From: Streptomyces sp. NBC_01262
GTDB lineage: Bacteria; Actinomycetota; Actinomycetes; Streptomycetales; Streptomycetaceae
Assembly (NCBI RefSeq): GCF_036226365.1
Contig: NZ_CP108462.1
Location: forward strand, 6,418,501 to 6,482,500
Direction: 5' to 3'
Length of the DNA stretch: 64,000 nucleotides
Notes under the pieces: generated by a model
What the model was told of the DNA's origin: nothing
The model's input: the letters and a program-made list of their open reading frames with translations, nothing else
Databases searched by the model: none
Shown: positions 42,600-50,984 of the stretch, piece after piece
How positions within the stretch are numbered: position 1 is the first letter of the stretch
How the letters are laid out: each line of letters opens with the position of its first letter
Program-made: the position numbers and the translations under genes

Positions 42600-42764
42600 C
42601 GAGGCGTGCAACCTTCCTGGGTGCACATGGGTCGTACATGTCATCAGGCCCCGGAGGGGGCTCGCAGGGGCCTGGTGCTGGGGGGAAAGCGGTGGCCGAG
42701 GGGGGCTCGGGGCACCGTATGAGGGAGGGGAACGCCTAAGGGGTCCGGCTCAGCCGGACCCCTT
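42600..42764 (+). ncRNA. Candidate small RNA ending in a strong terminator
   Basis: A non-coding stretch after the sugar operon with two stable hairpins: 42642-42652 CATCAGGCCCC pairs with 42667-42677 (11 bp, one G-T), and the terminator at 42738-42764. Between are G-rich single-stranded runs. It could be a 3' UTR of the operon, a separate sRNA or a leader remnant. No promoter stands out with confidence. Confidence 0.35.
42738..42764 (+). terminator. Strong intrinsic terminator
   Basis: Perfect 13-bp inverted repeat AAGGGGTCCGGCT (42738-42750) with 42752-42764, single-base centre, ending CCCCTTT then CGCC. It ends the sugar operon and/or the candidate small RNA, and separates them from the convergent DUF937-like gene. 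Confidence 0.8.
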
Positions 42765-42796
42765 TCGCCTTGCCCGGTCGCCCGTGCCCAGGGGGC

Positions 42797-43198
42797 TCAC
42801 GCGCGGGCCCGCCTCGCGAGGACGGTCGCCGTCACGGGGAGGATGATCTCCAGCGCCCCGGCGACAGCCTCCACCGGCAGCCCCTGTTTCTTCGCCACCG
42901 CCCTCGCGGCCGGCTCGGCAGCCTTCCCCAGGACCGCGCCCACCAGCTCGCTCCCGACCGTGTCGGTGCCCGAGCGGGGCTCGGGCTCCACGGCCGCCTG
43001 CGCGATGGCCTGGCAGAGCTCCGCCGTGCCGCCCGGTGTCAGGGAGTCGTCGGTCAGCACCCCGGTCAGGGAGGCCACGGAACCGCTCACGACGTGCCGC
43101 GCGGCGTCGGTGTCGGCATGGAGCAGCCCGGCGATGTCGTTGAGCCGGTCGTCACCCAGCTCGTCCAGCACCTCGTCCTTCAGCGGTCGGTCGGTCAT
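42797..43198 (-). CDS. DUF937-like small protein
   Basis: 133 residues from ATG 43198. No signal or membrane helix except a mildly hydrophobic C-terminus (LEIILPVTATVLARRARA). The opening DEVLDELGDDRLNDIAGLLHADTDAARHVVSGSVASLTGVL matches the DUF937 pattern, repeats of a helical hairpin with G-[LI]-L-[GH]-[TA]-D-x-x-x-A. YidB of E. coli belongs to that family; function unknown. It stands alone between the terminator at 42764 and the PfkB gene. Confidence 0.65.
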   Translation of the reverse strand: MTDRPLKDEVLDELGDDRLNDIAGLLHADTDAARHVVSGSVASLTGVLTDDSLTPGGTAELCQAIAQAAVEPEPRSGTDTVGSELVGAVLGKAAEPAARAVAKKQGLPVEAVAGALEIILPVTATVLARRARA

Positions 43199-43264
43199 GT
43201 TCCGGACGGTACGCCCGAAACGCCCGTTCGGCCCGCCGACCGCCTCCGTAGGGATGTACGCCCG

Positions 43265-44173
43265 TCACAGGGCCGACGCGGTGACCGCCTCCACCTCTTC
43301 CAGGGTGGGGTAGGACTCCTGCGCCCCCGCCTTGGTGACGGCGGCGGCCCCCACCCGCACCGCGAAGCGCGCGGCGGTCTCCAGGTCGTCGCCGACGCTG
43401 AGCCGCCATGCCAGGGCGCCGGTGAAAGCGTCTCCCGCGCCGGTCGTGTCGACGGCCCGCACGCGCATGCTGGGAATGCGTACCGCGCCGTCCGGATCCG
43501 CGACCAGAGCGCCGGCCGCGCCCAGGGTGACGACCACCGAGCACGGGCCGAGGGCCAGCAGGGCCGACGCCCAGTCCTCCGGGCTCTCCCCTGCATCCTC
43601 GCCCAGCAGGAAGCGGGCCTCGTGCTCGTTGACCACCAGCGGGTCGCAGGCGGTGAGCACCTGGGCCGGGAGCGGTGCCGGCGGCGAGGGATTGAGGACG
43701 ACACGCGCATGCGTGGTTTCGACCACGGCGACGACCGTCGGCAGCGGGATCTCCAGCTGCAGCGACACGACCCGGGCGGCCGCGAGCAGCCGGCGCGCGC
43801 CGCGTACGTCCTCCGGAGACAGCCTTCCGTTCGCACCCGGGGACACCACGATGCTGTTGTCGCCGCTCGGGTCCACCGTGATCAGCGCGACCCCGGTCGG
43901 CGCGCCGCCGGTCAGGAGGGTGGCCGTGTCGACGCCGGCCGTGCGCAGGGAGTCCGACAGCAGGCTGCCATGCGCATCGTCGCCGACCCGTGCGAGGAGC
44001 GCCGTGCGCGCGCCGAGGCGGGCGGCGGCGACGGCCTGGTTGGCGCCCTTGCCGCCGGGGTGGGTGACCAGGTCGGTGCCGAGGACCGTCTCCCCGGCCG
44101 CCGGACGGCGGTCGACGCCGATCACCAGGTCGGCGTTGGCCGAGCCCACGACGAGCAGGTCGTAGCCGTGCAT
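43265..44173 (-). CDS. PfkB-family carbohydrate kinase, ribokinase-like
   Basis: 302 residues. ATP-dependent phosphorylation of ribose or a related sugar. N-terminal signature THPGGKGANQAVAAARLGA and C-terminal signature DTTGAGDAFTGALAW with the catalytic aspartate; VVGSANADLVIGVDRRP opens as in RbsK. The downstream N-x-x-E (VVNEHEARFLLG) is the Mg/ATP motif. There is no LacI partner, transporter or rbsD adjacent, so ribokinase versus another pentose/nucleoside kinase is unsettled. Confidence 0.88.
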   Translation of the reverse strand: MHGYDLLVVGSANADLVIGVDRRPAAGETVLGTDLVTHPGGKGANQAVAAARLGARTALLARVGDDAHGSLLSDSLRTAGVDTATLLTGGAPTGVALITVDPSGDNSIVVSPGANGRLSPEDVRGARRLLAAARVVSLQLEIPLPTVVAVVETTHARVVLNPSPPAPLPAQVLTACDPLVVNEHEARFLLGEDAGESPEDWASALLALGPCSVVVTLGAAGALVADPDGAVRIPSMRVRAVDTTGAGDAFTGALAWRLSVGDDLETAARFAVRVGAAAVTKAGAQESYPTLEEVEAVTASAL

Positions 44174-44320
44174 CGGGGTTTCCTTACGATCGCGGGTATC
44201 GGGCGGGGCATTGGCCTTGAACCGCCCCGGATCCTATCCCGCGTTCGACGGCGGACCCGGAAGTGTGCCGTCCGGTTCCGGACGGCGGATTGAAGCCTGC
44301 CGCCGGGCGGGCGTACGGAG

Positions 44321-44329
44321 TTATCCACA
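44321..44329. promoter_or_regulatory. DnaA-box-like site before the RecD2-like gene
   Basis: TTATCCACA is a perfect E. coli-type DnaA box; the following GG makes an 11-mer repeated exactly at 62535. It lies 73 bp upstream of the helicase GTG. Confidence 0.5.
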
Positions 44330-44402
44330 GGCCTCGGGCGGATTGTCGGCGGTCGGCGGTACCTTCGGAACAGATCGCCGATGCCGGGAGGAGGCCCTGA
44401 CC

Positions 44403-46643
44403 GTGGGGGAGTTCAAGGGGGAGGCCCAGGGCGGATTCAAGCCGGCCGTCGTCGAGGGCGTCCTGGAGCGCATCACGTATGCGAACGAGGACAACGGCTA
44501 CACGGTGGCTCGCGTCGACACTGGCCGGGGCGGCGGCGATCTGCTGACGGTCGTCGGGTCGCTGCTCGGTGCCCAGCCGGGCGAATCCCTGCGCATGGAG
44601 GGCCGTTGGGGCTCCCACGCGCAGTACGGCAAGCAGTTCACCGTGGAGAACTACACAACCGTCCTGCCGGCCACCATCCAGGGCATCCGCCGCTATCTCG
44701 GCTCGGGGCTCATCAAGGGCATCGGCCCCCGGATCGCCGACCGGATCGTGGAGCACTTCGGCACCGACACCCTGGAAGTGATCGAGGGCGAGCCCAAGCG
44801 CCTCATAGAGGTCCCCGGGCTGGGCCCCAAGCGCACCAAGCTCATCGGCGCCGCCTGGGAGGAGCAGAAGGCCATCAAGGAGGTCATGGTCTTCCTGCAG
44901 GGCGTCGGGGTCTCCACCTCCATCGCGGTCCGGATCTACAAGAACTACGGGGACGGATCGATCTCCGTCGTCAGGAACCAGCCCTACCGGCTGGCCGCCG
45001 ATGTCTGGGGCATCGGCTTCCTCACCGCCGACCGGATCGCGCAGGCCGTCGGGATACCGCACGACAGCCCGGAAAGGGCCAAGGCCGGGCTGCAGTACGC
45101 CCTCTCGCAGGCCACCGACAGCGGGAACTGCTTCCTGCCCGAGGAGCGGCTCCTCGCCGACGCCGTGAAGCTGCTGCAGGTCGACACAGGGCTGGTGATC
45201 GACTGCCTGGACGAGCTGGCGAAGGAGGAGGGCGTGGTCCGCGAGGCCGTGCCCGATCCGGAGGGCGGCGATCCGATCAGGGCGGTCTACCTGGTGCCGT
45301 TCCACCGCGCGGAGATCTCCCTGGCCGGTTCGCTGCTTCGGCTGCTGCGGGGCCCCGAGGACAGGATGCCGGCCTTCCGGGACGTCGAGTGGGACAAAGC
45401 CCTGGCCTGGCTCGCCGAGCGCACGGGGGCGGATCTGGCGGTCGAGCAGCAGCAGGCCGTGCGGCTCGCGCTGACCGAGAAGGTGGCGGTCCTCACCGGC
45501 GGCCCGGGCTGCGGCAAGTCCTTCACCGTGAAGTCGGTGGTGACCCTGGCCCGGGCCAAGAAGGCCAAGGTGATCCTCGCCGCACCCACCGGGCGGGCCG
45601 CGAAGCGGCTGGCCGAGCTGACCGGCGCCGAGGCCTCGACGGTGCACCGGCTGCTGGAGCTGAAACCGGGCGGGGACGCCGCCTACGACCGGGACCGGCC
45701 GCTCGACGCCGACCTGGTGGTGGTCGACGAGGCCTCGATGCTGGACCTGCTGCTGGCCAACAAGCTGGTCAAGGCGGTGCCGCCGGGCGCCCACCTGCTC
45801 TTCGTGGGTGATGTGGACCAGCTGCCCAGTGTCGGCGCGGGCGAGGTGCTGCGGGATCTGCTGGCCGAAACCGGCCCGGTCCCGGCGGTCCGGCTCACCC
45901 GGATCTTCCGCCAGGCCCAGCAGTCCGGCGTCGTCACCAACGCCCACCGGATCAATTCCGGGCTCTCGCCCATCACCCAGGGCCTGCCCGACTTCTTCCT
46001 CTTCCCCGAAGAGGATTCCGAGGAGGTCGGCCGGCTCACCGTCGATGTCGTCGCCCGTCGCATCCCGCAGAAGTTCGGCCTCGATCCGCGCCGGGACATC
46101 CAGGTACTGGCCCCCATGCACCGCGGCCCCGCCGGCGCGGGCGTCCTCAACGGACTCCTCCAGCAGGCCGTCACCCCCGCCCGCCCCGATCTCCCCGAAC
46201 GGCGCTTCGGCGGCCGCACCTTCCGCGTGGGCGACAAGGTCACCCAGATCAGAAACAACTATGAGAAAGGGACGAACGGGGTTTTCAACGGCACTGTCGG
46301 CGTCGTCACCTCACTGGACACCGTCGAGCAGAAGCTGACGGTCCTGACCGACGAGGACGAGGAGATTGCATACGACTTCGACGAACTCGACGAGTTGGCC
46401 CACGCCTATGCCGTGACCATCCACCGATCCCAGGGCAGCGAGTACCCGGCGGTGGTGATCCCCGTCACCACGGGGGCGTGGATGATGCTCCAGCGCAATC
46501 TGCTTTACACAGCCGTCACACGTGCAAAACGGCTGGTCGTACTGGTCGGCTCGCGCAAGGCGATCGGCCAGGCGGTCCGTACGGTCTCGGCGGGCCGGAG
46601 ATTCACGGCTCTCGACCATCGGCTGTCCGGGGCCGCAAAATAG
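44403..46643 (+). CDS. RecD2-like SF1B DNA helicase
   Basis: 746 residues from GTG 44403 (GGGAGGAGG upstream). A 5'-3' helicase in repair, not part of RecBCD (no recB or recC here). The N-terminus has an OB-like part (VVEGVLERITYANEDNGYTVARV) and helix-hairpin-helix (LIKGIGPRIADRIVEHFG; VPGLGPKRTKLIGAAW). Helicase motifs follow: Walker A TGGPGCGKSF, LAAPTGRAAKRL, VVDEASMLD, FVGDVDQLPSVGAGEVL, LTRIFRQA and the C-terminal TIHRSQGSEYP/LLYTAVTRAKRL. Length and N-terminal extension mark RecD2 rather than RecD1. Confidence 0.93.
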   Translation: MGEFKGEAQGGFKPAVVEGVLERITYANEDNGYTVARVDTGRGGGDLLTVVGSLLGAQPGESLRMEGRWGSHAQYGKQFTVENYTTVLPATIQGIRRYLGSGLIKGIGPRIADRIVEHFGTDTLEVIEGEPKRLIEVPGLGPKRTKLIGAAWEEQKAIKEVMVFLQGVGVSTSIAVRIYKNYGDGSISVVRNQPYRLAADVWGIGFLTADRIAQAVGIPHDSPERAKAGLQYALSQATDSGNCFLPEERLLADAVKLLQVDTGLVIDCLDELAKEEGVVREAVPDPEGGDPIRAVYLVPFHRAEISLAGSLLRLLRGPEDRMPAFRDVEWDKALAWLAERTGADLAVEQQQAVRLALTEKVAVLTGGPGCGKSFTVKSVVTLARAKKAKVILAAPTGRAAKRLAELTGAEASTVHRLLELKPGGDAAYDRDRPLDADLVVVDEASMLDLLLANKLVKAVPPGAHLLFVGDVDQLPSVGAGEVLRDLLAETGPVPAVRLTRIFRQAQQSGVVTNAHRINSGLSPITQGLPDFFLFPEEDSEEVGRLTVDVVARRIPQKFGLDPRRDIQVLAPMHRGPAGAGVLNGLLQQAVTPARPDLPERRFGGRTFRVGDKVTQIRNNYEKGTNGVFNGTVGVVTSLDTVEQKLTVLTDEDEEIAYDFDELDELAHAYAVTIHRSQGSEYPAVVIPVTTGAWMMLQRNLLYTAVTRAKRLVVLVGSRKAIGQAVRTVSAGRRFTALDHRLSGAAK

Positions 46644-46644
46644 G

Positions 46645-46659
46645 CACTGGGTGCCAGTG
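46645..46659. other. Palindrome CACTGG-GTG-CCAGTG after the helicase gene
   Basis: Perfect 6-bp arms (46645-46650, 46654-46659), 1 bp after the helicase stop and 117 bp before the citrate synthase start. Too short for a strong terminator; a regulator site for citrate synthase is possible. Confidence 0.35.
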
Positions 46660-46775
46660 ATCGACCCTATGGGCGACCCCGAGTGCACGAGGTCGTGCCA
46701 AATGGGGGACAGTAGGGGTAGTCAGGGCACCTCGAAACCTCGATGAAGAGGCCACGACGTCGGTGAGGGAATGAC

Positions 46776-48065
46776 GTGAGCGACAACTCAGTAGTAGTGC
46801 ATTACGGGGACAACGAGCACCGCTACCCGGTGATCGAAGGAACCGTCGGCGACAACGGCTTCGACATCGGCAAGCTGCGTGCCGACACCGGTCTGGTCAC
46901 CCTGGACAGTGGTTACGGCAACACCGCGGCCTACAAGTCCGCGATCACCTACCTCGACGGCGAGAAGGGCATCCTGCGGTACCGGGGCTACCCGATCGAG
47001 CAGCTCGCCGAGCGCGGCAGCTTCCTGGAGACCGCCTATCTGCTGATCAACGGCGAGCTCCCGACCGTCGACGAGCTCTCCGTCTTCCGCGGCGACATCA
47101 CCCAGCACACCTTGCTGCACGAAGATGTCAAACGGTTCTTCCAGGGCTTCCCTCGCGACGCCCACCCGATGGCGATGCTCTCCTCGGTCGTCAGCGCGCT
47201 GTCCACCTTCTACCAGGACAGCCACAACCCGTTCGACGAGAAGCAGCGCTACCTCTCCACGATCCGGCTGCTCGCCAAGCTGCCGACGATCGCGGCGTAC
47301 GCGTACAAGAAGTCCATCGGTCACCCCTTCGTCTACCCGCGCAACGACCTCGGCTACGTCGAGAACTTCCTGCGCATGACGTTCGCCGTACCGGCCGAGG
47401 AGTACGAGCTCAACCCGGTCGTCGTGGACGCCCTGGACAAGCTCCTGATCCTGCACGCGGACCACGAGCAGAACTGCTCGACCTCCACCGTGCGTCTGGT
47501 CGGCTCCTCGCAGGCCAACCTGTTCGCCTCCATCTCCGCGGGCATCAACGCCCTCTGGGGGCCCCTGCACGGCGGCGCCAACCAGAGCGTCCTGGAGATG
47601 CTGGAAGGCATCCAGGCCTCCGGCGGCGATGTCGACTCCTTCATCCGCAAGGTGAAGAACAAGGAGGACGGCGTCCGGCTGATGGGCTTCGGGCACCGGG
47701 TCTACAAGAGCTTCGACCCGCGCGCGAAGATCATCAAGTCGGCCGCGCACGATGTACTCTCCGCGCTCGGCAAGTCCGACGAGCTGCTGGACATCGCCCT
47801 CAAGCTCGAAGAGCACGCGCTGAGCGACGAGTACTTCATCCAGCGCAACCTCTACCCGAACGTGGACTTCTACACCGGCCTGATCTACCGGGCCATGGGC
47901 TTCCCGAGCACCATGTTCACCGTGCTCTTCGCACTCGGCCGGCTCCCCGGCTGGATCGCCCAGTGGCACGAGATGATCAAGGAGCCCGGCTCCCGCATCG
48001 GCCGCCCGCGCCAGATCTACACCGGCGTCGAGATCCGCGACTACATCCCGGTCGAGGGTCGCTGA
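46776..48065 (+). CDS. gltA: Citrate synthase (type II-like)
   Basis: 429 residues. It condenses oxaloacetate and acetyl-CoA in the TCA cycle, cytoplasmic. Active-site histidines and aspartate lie in HADHEQNCSTSTVR, WGPLHGGANQ and MGFGHRVYKSFDPRA; FYTGLIYRAMGFPSTMFTVLFALGRLPGWIAQWHE is the conserved C-terminal region, ending RPRQIYTG. Length and an N-terminal extension resemble the hexameric Gram-negative/actinobacterial GltA. ATG or GTG start: GTG 46776 (GTGAGCGACAACTCA) with GGTGAGGGAATG upstream. Confidence 0.96.
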   Translation: MSDNSVVVHYGDNEHRYPVIEGTVGDNGFDIGKLRADTGLVTLDSGYGNTAAYKSAITYLDGEKGILRYRGYPIEQLAERGSFLETAYLLINGELPTVDELSVFRGDITQHTLLHEDVKRFFQGFPRDAHPMAMLSSVVSALSTFYQDSHNPFDEKQRYLSTIRLLAKLPTIAAYAYKKSIGHPFVYPRNDLGYVENFLRMTFAVPAEEYELNPVVVDALDKLLILHADHEQNCSTSTVRLVGSSQANLFASISAGINALWGPLHGGANQSVLEMLEGIQASGGDVDSFIRKVKNKEDGVRLMGFGHRVYKSFDPRAKIIKSAAHDVLSALGKSDELLDIALKLEEHALSDEYFIQRNLYPNVDFYTGLIYRAMGFPSTMFTVLFALGRLPGWIAQWHEMIKEPGSRIGRPRQIYTGVEIRDYIPVEGR

Positions 48066-48491
48066 CCCGAAGTGCGGCGGAGGCGAAGCAACTCGCCTCC
48101 GGAAATACGAGGAGCGCCCCGCGCCCAATCCCCCCACGGGTTGGACACGGGGCGCCCTCGTTCCCCGGAGCGGCTCCCCCCACGGGGCCGTACCGGGCGT
48201 TCTTTGGGTGCGTTCGCCGTGACAGGACCAAGCTGTCCGGGAGGGCCGCTCAAAGCTCTCCGGGCACTTCGTCCCGGCAATGCGACCGGGCTGTCCCCCA
48301 AAGACAACCCGCTCATCATCTCACCGAGTCCGCCGGATGCCCGGTGTCTTCGCTCGGATAGACCTGCCTCTAGACCAAAAGGTTACGTTCCAGCCACCGT
48401 GATCCGTGCCTCTCCGCCGATATTGACCCCCGATGAAGTGTCCTGAACCGCGTCCCGTAGCGTGCTGTCCCTCCTTGAGGGGCGGAGAGTG
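48066..48491. other. 426-bp gap after citrate synthase holding two hairpins
   Basis: No gene seen. A 9-bp stem (48078-48101, loop AGCAAC) begins 12 bp after the stop and is the probable terminator. A second larger structure pairs GCGCCCCG (48114-48121) with 48148-48155 and contains an inner CCAA/TTGG stem. The remainder to the SDR start shows no strong symmetry and should contain the SDR promoter. Confidence 0.55.
48078..48101 (+). terminator. Probable terminator of citrate synthase
   Basis: Stem CGGAGGCGA/TCGCCTCCG of 9 bp with 6-nt loop, no clear T tract. A second hairpin at 48114-48155 may reinforce it. Confidence 0.55.
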
Positions 48492-49238
48492 ATGTCGGAG
48501 AACGCGAGTGTGGGCCGGAACGTCGTTGTCACCGGCGGTGGGACAGGCATCGGGCGGGCCGTGGCCACCCGGTTCGCGGAGGCGGGTGACCACGTCACCA
48601 TCGTCGGCCGTCGCCGCGAGGTGCTCCAGGCCACGGCCGAAGAACTACGTACCAAATACGACCTCGATGTGACGCCGGTGGCCTGCGATCTCGCCGATCC
48701 CGATGATGTCGAGGCCGTGCTGGACCGGCTGCCGCGCCGTATCGATGTCCTGGTCAACAACGCGGGCAGCCGCGAACTCGCGGTCGGCGCCGGACCGCAC
48801 GGGGTGCTCGCCCGCTGGCGTGGCGACTTCGAGCGCAATGTGCTGACCGCCGTCCTGGTGACCGAATCCGCCCGGGACCGCTTTCCCGAGGGCGGCCGGG
48901 TGATCACAGTGACCTCGGTGGCCGCGATGCACGGCGGCGGCTCGTACGGGGCTTCCAAAGCCGCCCTGCACGCCTGGAACCACTCCCTGGCCGCCCAACT
49001 CGGTCCCCAGGGTGTGACCTGCAATGTGGTCGCACCCGGTACGGTCGCCGGAACCGAGTTCTTCGGCGCGCGGCTCAATGACGCGGAGCTGACCCGGCGG
49101 GCCGGCCGCACCCTGATCGGCCGGGTGGGCCGCCCTGCCGATGTCGCGGCCGCCGTGGTCTTCCTGGCCTCGCCGGAGGCGGGCTTCATCACCGGCGAGA
49201 TCCTTCAGTGCAACGGCGGCGAACTGCTCGGCCGCTGA
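48492..49238 (+). CDS. Short-chain dehydrogenase/reductase
   Basis: 248 residues. NAD(P)-dependent oxidoreductase of the classical SDR family. Coenzyme motif VVTGGGTGIGRAVATRF (TGxxxGIG), VNNAG, catalytic serine VTSVAAM and YGASK (Tyr/Lys pair), then APGTVAGTEFF and the C-terminal FITGEILQCNGGELLG. GRRRE after strand 2 suggests NADP preference. Start ATG 48492 with GGCGGAGAG upstream. Monocistronic in appearance; substrate not deducible. Confidence 0.9.
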   Translation: MSENASVGRNVVVTGGGTGIGRAVATRFAEAGDHVTIVGRRREVLQATAEELRTKYDLDVTPVACDLADPDDVEAVLDRLPRRIDVLVNNAGSRELAVGAGPHGVLARWRGDFERNVLTAVLVTESARDRFPEGGRVITVTSVAAMHGGGSYGASKAALHAWNHSLAAQLGPQGVTCNVVAPGTVAGTEFFGARLNDAELTRRAGRTLIGRVGRPADVAAAVVFLASPEAGFITGEILQCNGGELLGR

Positions 49239-49437
49239 CCGCTCCCCGGCTGGGGGCGTACTCCCCAGGGACGAGCCGGGCCGCCGCTCCTGGGCCCTGA
49301 GGATGACCGCTTCTTGGGAATCCCCTGGGAATGCCCCTATCCCCGGCAAATCGCGTTGCCTGCCCCGTCCCGCGCCTGTCAGCGTTGAGTCAGGCGCCCG
49401 GGAGGGGACCGGGAAGACCGGGAAGAGGGGTGGCGGC

Positions 49438-50190
49438 GTGGGCGTTGCACATCTTGTGTCGTCGCTCGACTTCACGGCCGGTCTGGACGCGTATCTGCGG
49501 GACGGGCACGTGATCCTCGCGTACGCGGTGCTGGCAGCCACCACCGCGCCTCCGCTCGTGCCCAACGCGGCTCTGCTGGTCACCGGCGGGGTGCTCGCCG
49601 CCCAGGGGCGGCTCAGTATCGCGCTGGTCCTGCTGGTGGTGGCCGGCAGCGCTCTGGCCGGTGACCTGCTGATCCACCGCGCCGGCCGCGCGGTCAGCGG
49701 CCGGGTGCTCACCCGGCTCTACCGGCGGCCGCGCCGCCGGGCCCTCCTGGAGTGGGCCAGCTCCCGGATACAGCGGTACGGCGTGCCGTTCGTCGTCGGC
49801 GTGCGCTTCCTGCCCAGCGGCCGGCTCTTCGGCGGCCTCGCGGCCGGGATCGTGCGGTATCCGGCCCGCCGCTACGCGATCGGCGCCGGCCTCGCCGAAG
49901 CCGTCTGGGCCACGTACTCGGTGGGCCTGGGCTACTTCGGCGGGCTCGCCACCTCGAATTCGCTGTACGCGGTCGGGCTGGGGCTCGGCGTCTCGCTGCT
50001 GGTCGCGGGTCTGGGCGGGCTCGTGCAATGGGCCGCCCGGCGCCGTGGCCGCACCGCGCAGGGGGCGGAGCTCGTGGTGGCGGCGGGCGGCGGAGCGCTC
50101 GTGCCGGGCGCCGTGGTGCCATCGCCTCCGGCCGAGTCCACAGGCGGTGCCAAGAAGACCGCGAGCGCGGGCAGCGGGCAGCCGACCTGA
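49438..50190 (+). CDS. DedA-family (VTT-domain) membrane protein
   Basis: 250 residues from GTG 49438 (GAAGAGGGG upstream). Five or six hydrophobic segments; conserved DedA features ALLVTGGVLAAQ, GDLLIHRAGRAVSGRVL and VVGVRFLPSGRLFGGLAAGI (F/Y-x-R-x-x-P-x-x-R motif), and GLGYFGG. DedA proteins are inner-membrane lipid flippase/undecaprenyl-phosphate recyclers or proton-dependent transporters. The C-terminal 60 residues are Ala/Pro/Gly-rich and soluble. Followed by a convergent TetR gene 30 bp on. Confidence 0.85.
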   Translation: MGVAHLVSSLDFTAGLDAYLRDGHVILAYAVLAATTAPPLVPNAALLVTGGVLAAQGRLSIALVLLVVAGSALAGDLLIHRAGRAVSGRVLTRLYRRPRRRALLEWASSRIQRYGVPFVVGVRFLPSGRLFGGLAAGIVRYPARRYAIGAGLAEAVWATYSVGLGYFGGLATSNSLYAVGLGLGVSLLVAGLGGLVQWAARRRGRTAQGAELVVAAGGGALVPGAVVPSPPAESTGGAKKTASAGSGQPT

Positions 50191-50220
50191 CGGGGCCGGA
50201 GGCCTCGTGGGCGGGCCTTG

Positions 50221-50865
50221 TCACACCTGAGGGACGGCCATCGCCTCGGTGCCGAGGCGGGGGGCGAGATAGCCGTAGAGCGCGCTCTTGAGTTCGGCGA
50301 TGCAGGCGTCGCGCTCGGCGCCCTCGCGCGCGAGTACGAGGGTGAGGCCGGCTTTGAAGATCCCGAAGACCATGTCCGCGATGCGGGTCCGCGCGGCCGG
50401 GGAGAGCGCCGGTGCGCGCAGGCCGAGCAGCGTGTTGACCTGCTGGACCAGGGAGGTGTGCAGCGCGTCGTGCTCCTTGGTGAGTGCACCTGGGACGTCG
50501 CTGTCCTGGACCAGCGCGAGGAAGACCGGGTTCTGGCAGTTGAACTCGACGAGCGGGTCGACGATGACGTCGAGCATCCGGTCCAGCGGCAGCGCCGCGT
50601 TCTCGGCGGTGAACAGCTCGCCGTGGGCTTCCTGCATGCGGTGGTGGAGCATGGTGCCCAGCTCGATCGCGATGGCTTCCTTGTTGGGGAAGAACTGATA
50701 GAGCGTGCCGGGGGAGACCCCTGCCTCGCGGGCGATCGCGTTCGTGCTCGCGGCGGTGTAGCCGACCTTGCAGAACACGCCGGCCGCGGCCTCGAGAAGC
50801 TGGGCCACGCGCCTTTCGCCGCGGGCCTGGCGGCGGCGCGGCTTCTGCTCATCGGACACGGACAC
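50221..50865 (-). CDS. TetR-family repressor of the adjacent MMPL exporter
   Basis: 214 residues from GTG 50865 (50859 also possible). TetR DNA-binding domain RGERRVAQLLEAAAGVFCKVGYTAASTNAIAREAGVSPGTLYQFFPNKEAI, then a helical ligand domain. Divergent from the MMPL gene, 119 bp apart, with a CTCGCATT/AATGCGAG operator between them (50905-50927), so drug- or lipid-responsive repression of the transporter is likely. Confidence 0.9.
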   Translation of the reverse strand: MSVSDEQKPRRRQARGERRVAQLLEAAAGVFCKVGYTAASTNAIAREAGVSPGTLYQFFPNKEAIAIELGTMLHHRMQEAHGELFTAENAALPLDRMLDVIVDPLVEFNCQNPVFLALVQDSDVPGALTKEHDALHTSLVQQVNTLLGLRAPALSPAARTRIADMVFGIFKAGLTLVLAREGAERDACIAELKSALYGYLAPRLGTEAMAVPQV

Positions 50866-50904
50866 GTGTAAGCCCCAATCACTGTTGACAAACGCGAGAC
50901 ATCG

Positions 50905-50927
50905 CTCGCATTCTTGAGAAATGCGAG
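50905..50927. promoter_or_regulatory. TetR-type operator between the TetR and MMPL genes
   Basis: Inverted repeat CTCGCATT (50905-50912) and AATGCGAG (50920-50927), 7-bp centre. AT-rich arms in the divergent gap suit a TetR dimer. A further half-like ACGCGAG lies at 50892-50898. Confidence 0.7.
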
Positions 50928-50984
50928 TGACAACTCGTGTTCGCCAGTTTACGGCGGTTCCAAGGGGGAGGGGACACCTCTGCA

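Noticed and set aside
44321..44331. Replication origin from the DnaA box
   Set aside because: A single box at each of two distant places, with no cluster, no dnaA/dnaN and no AT-rich unwinding region.
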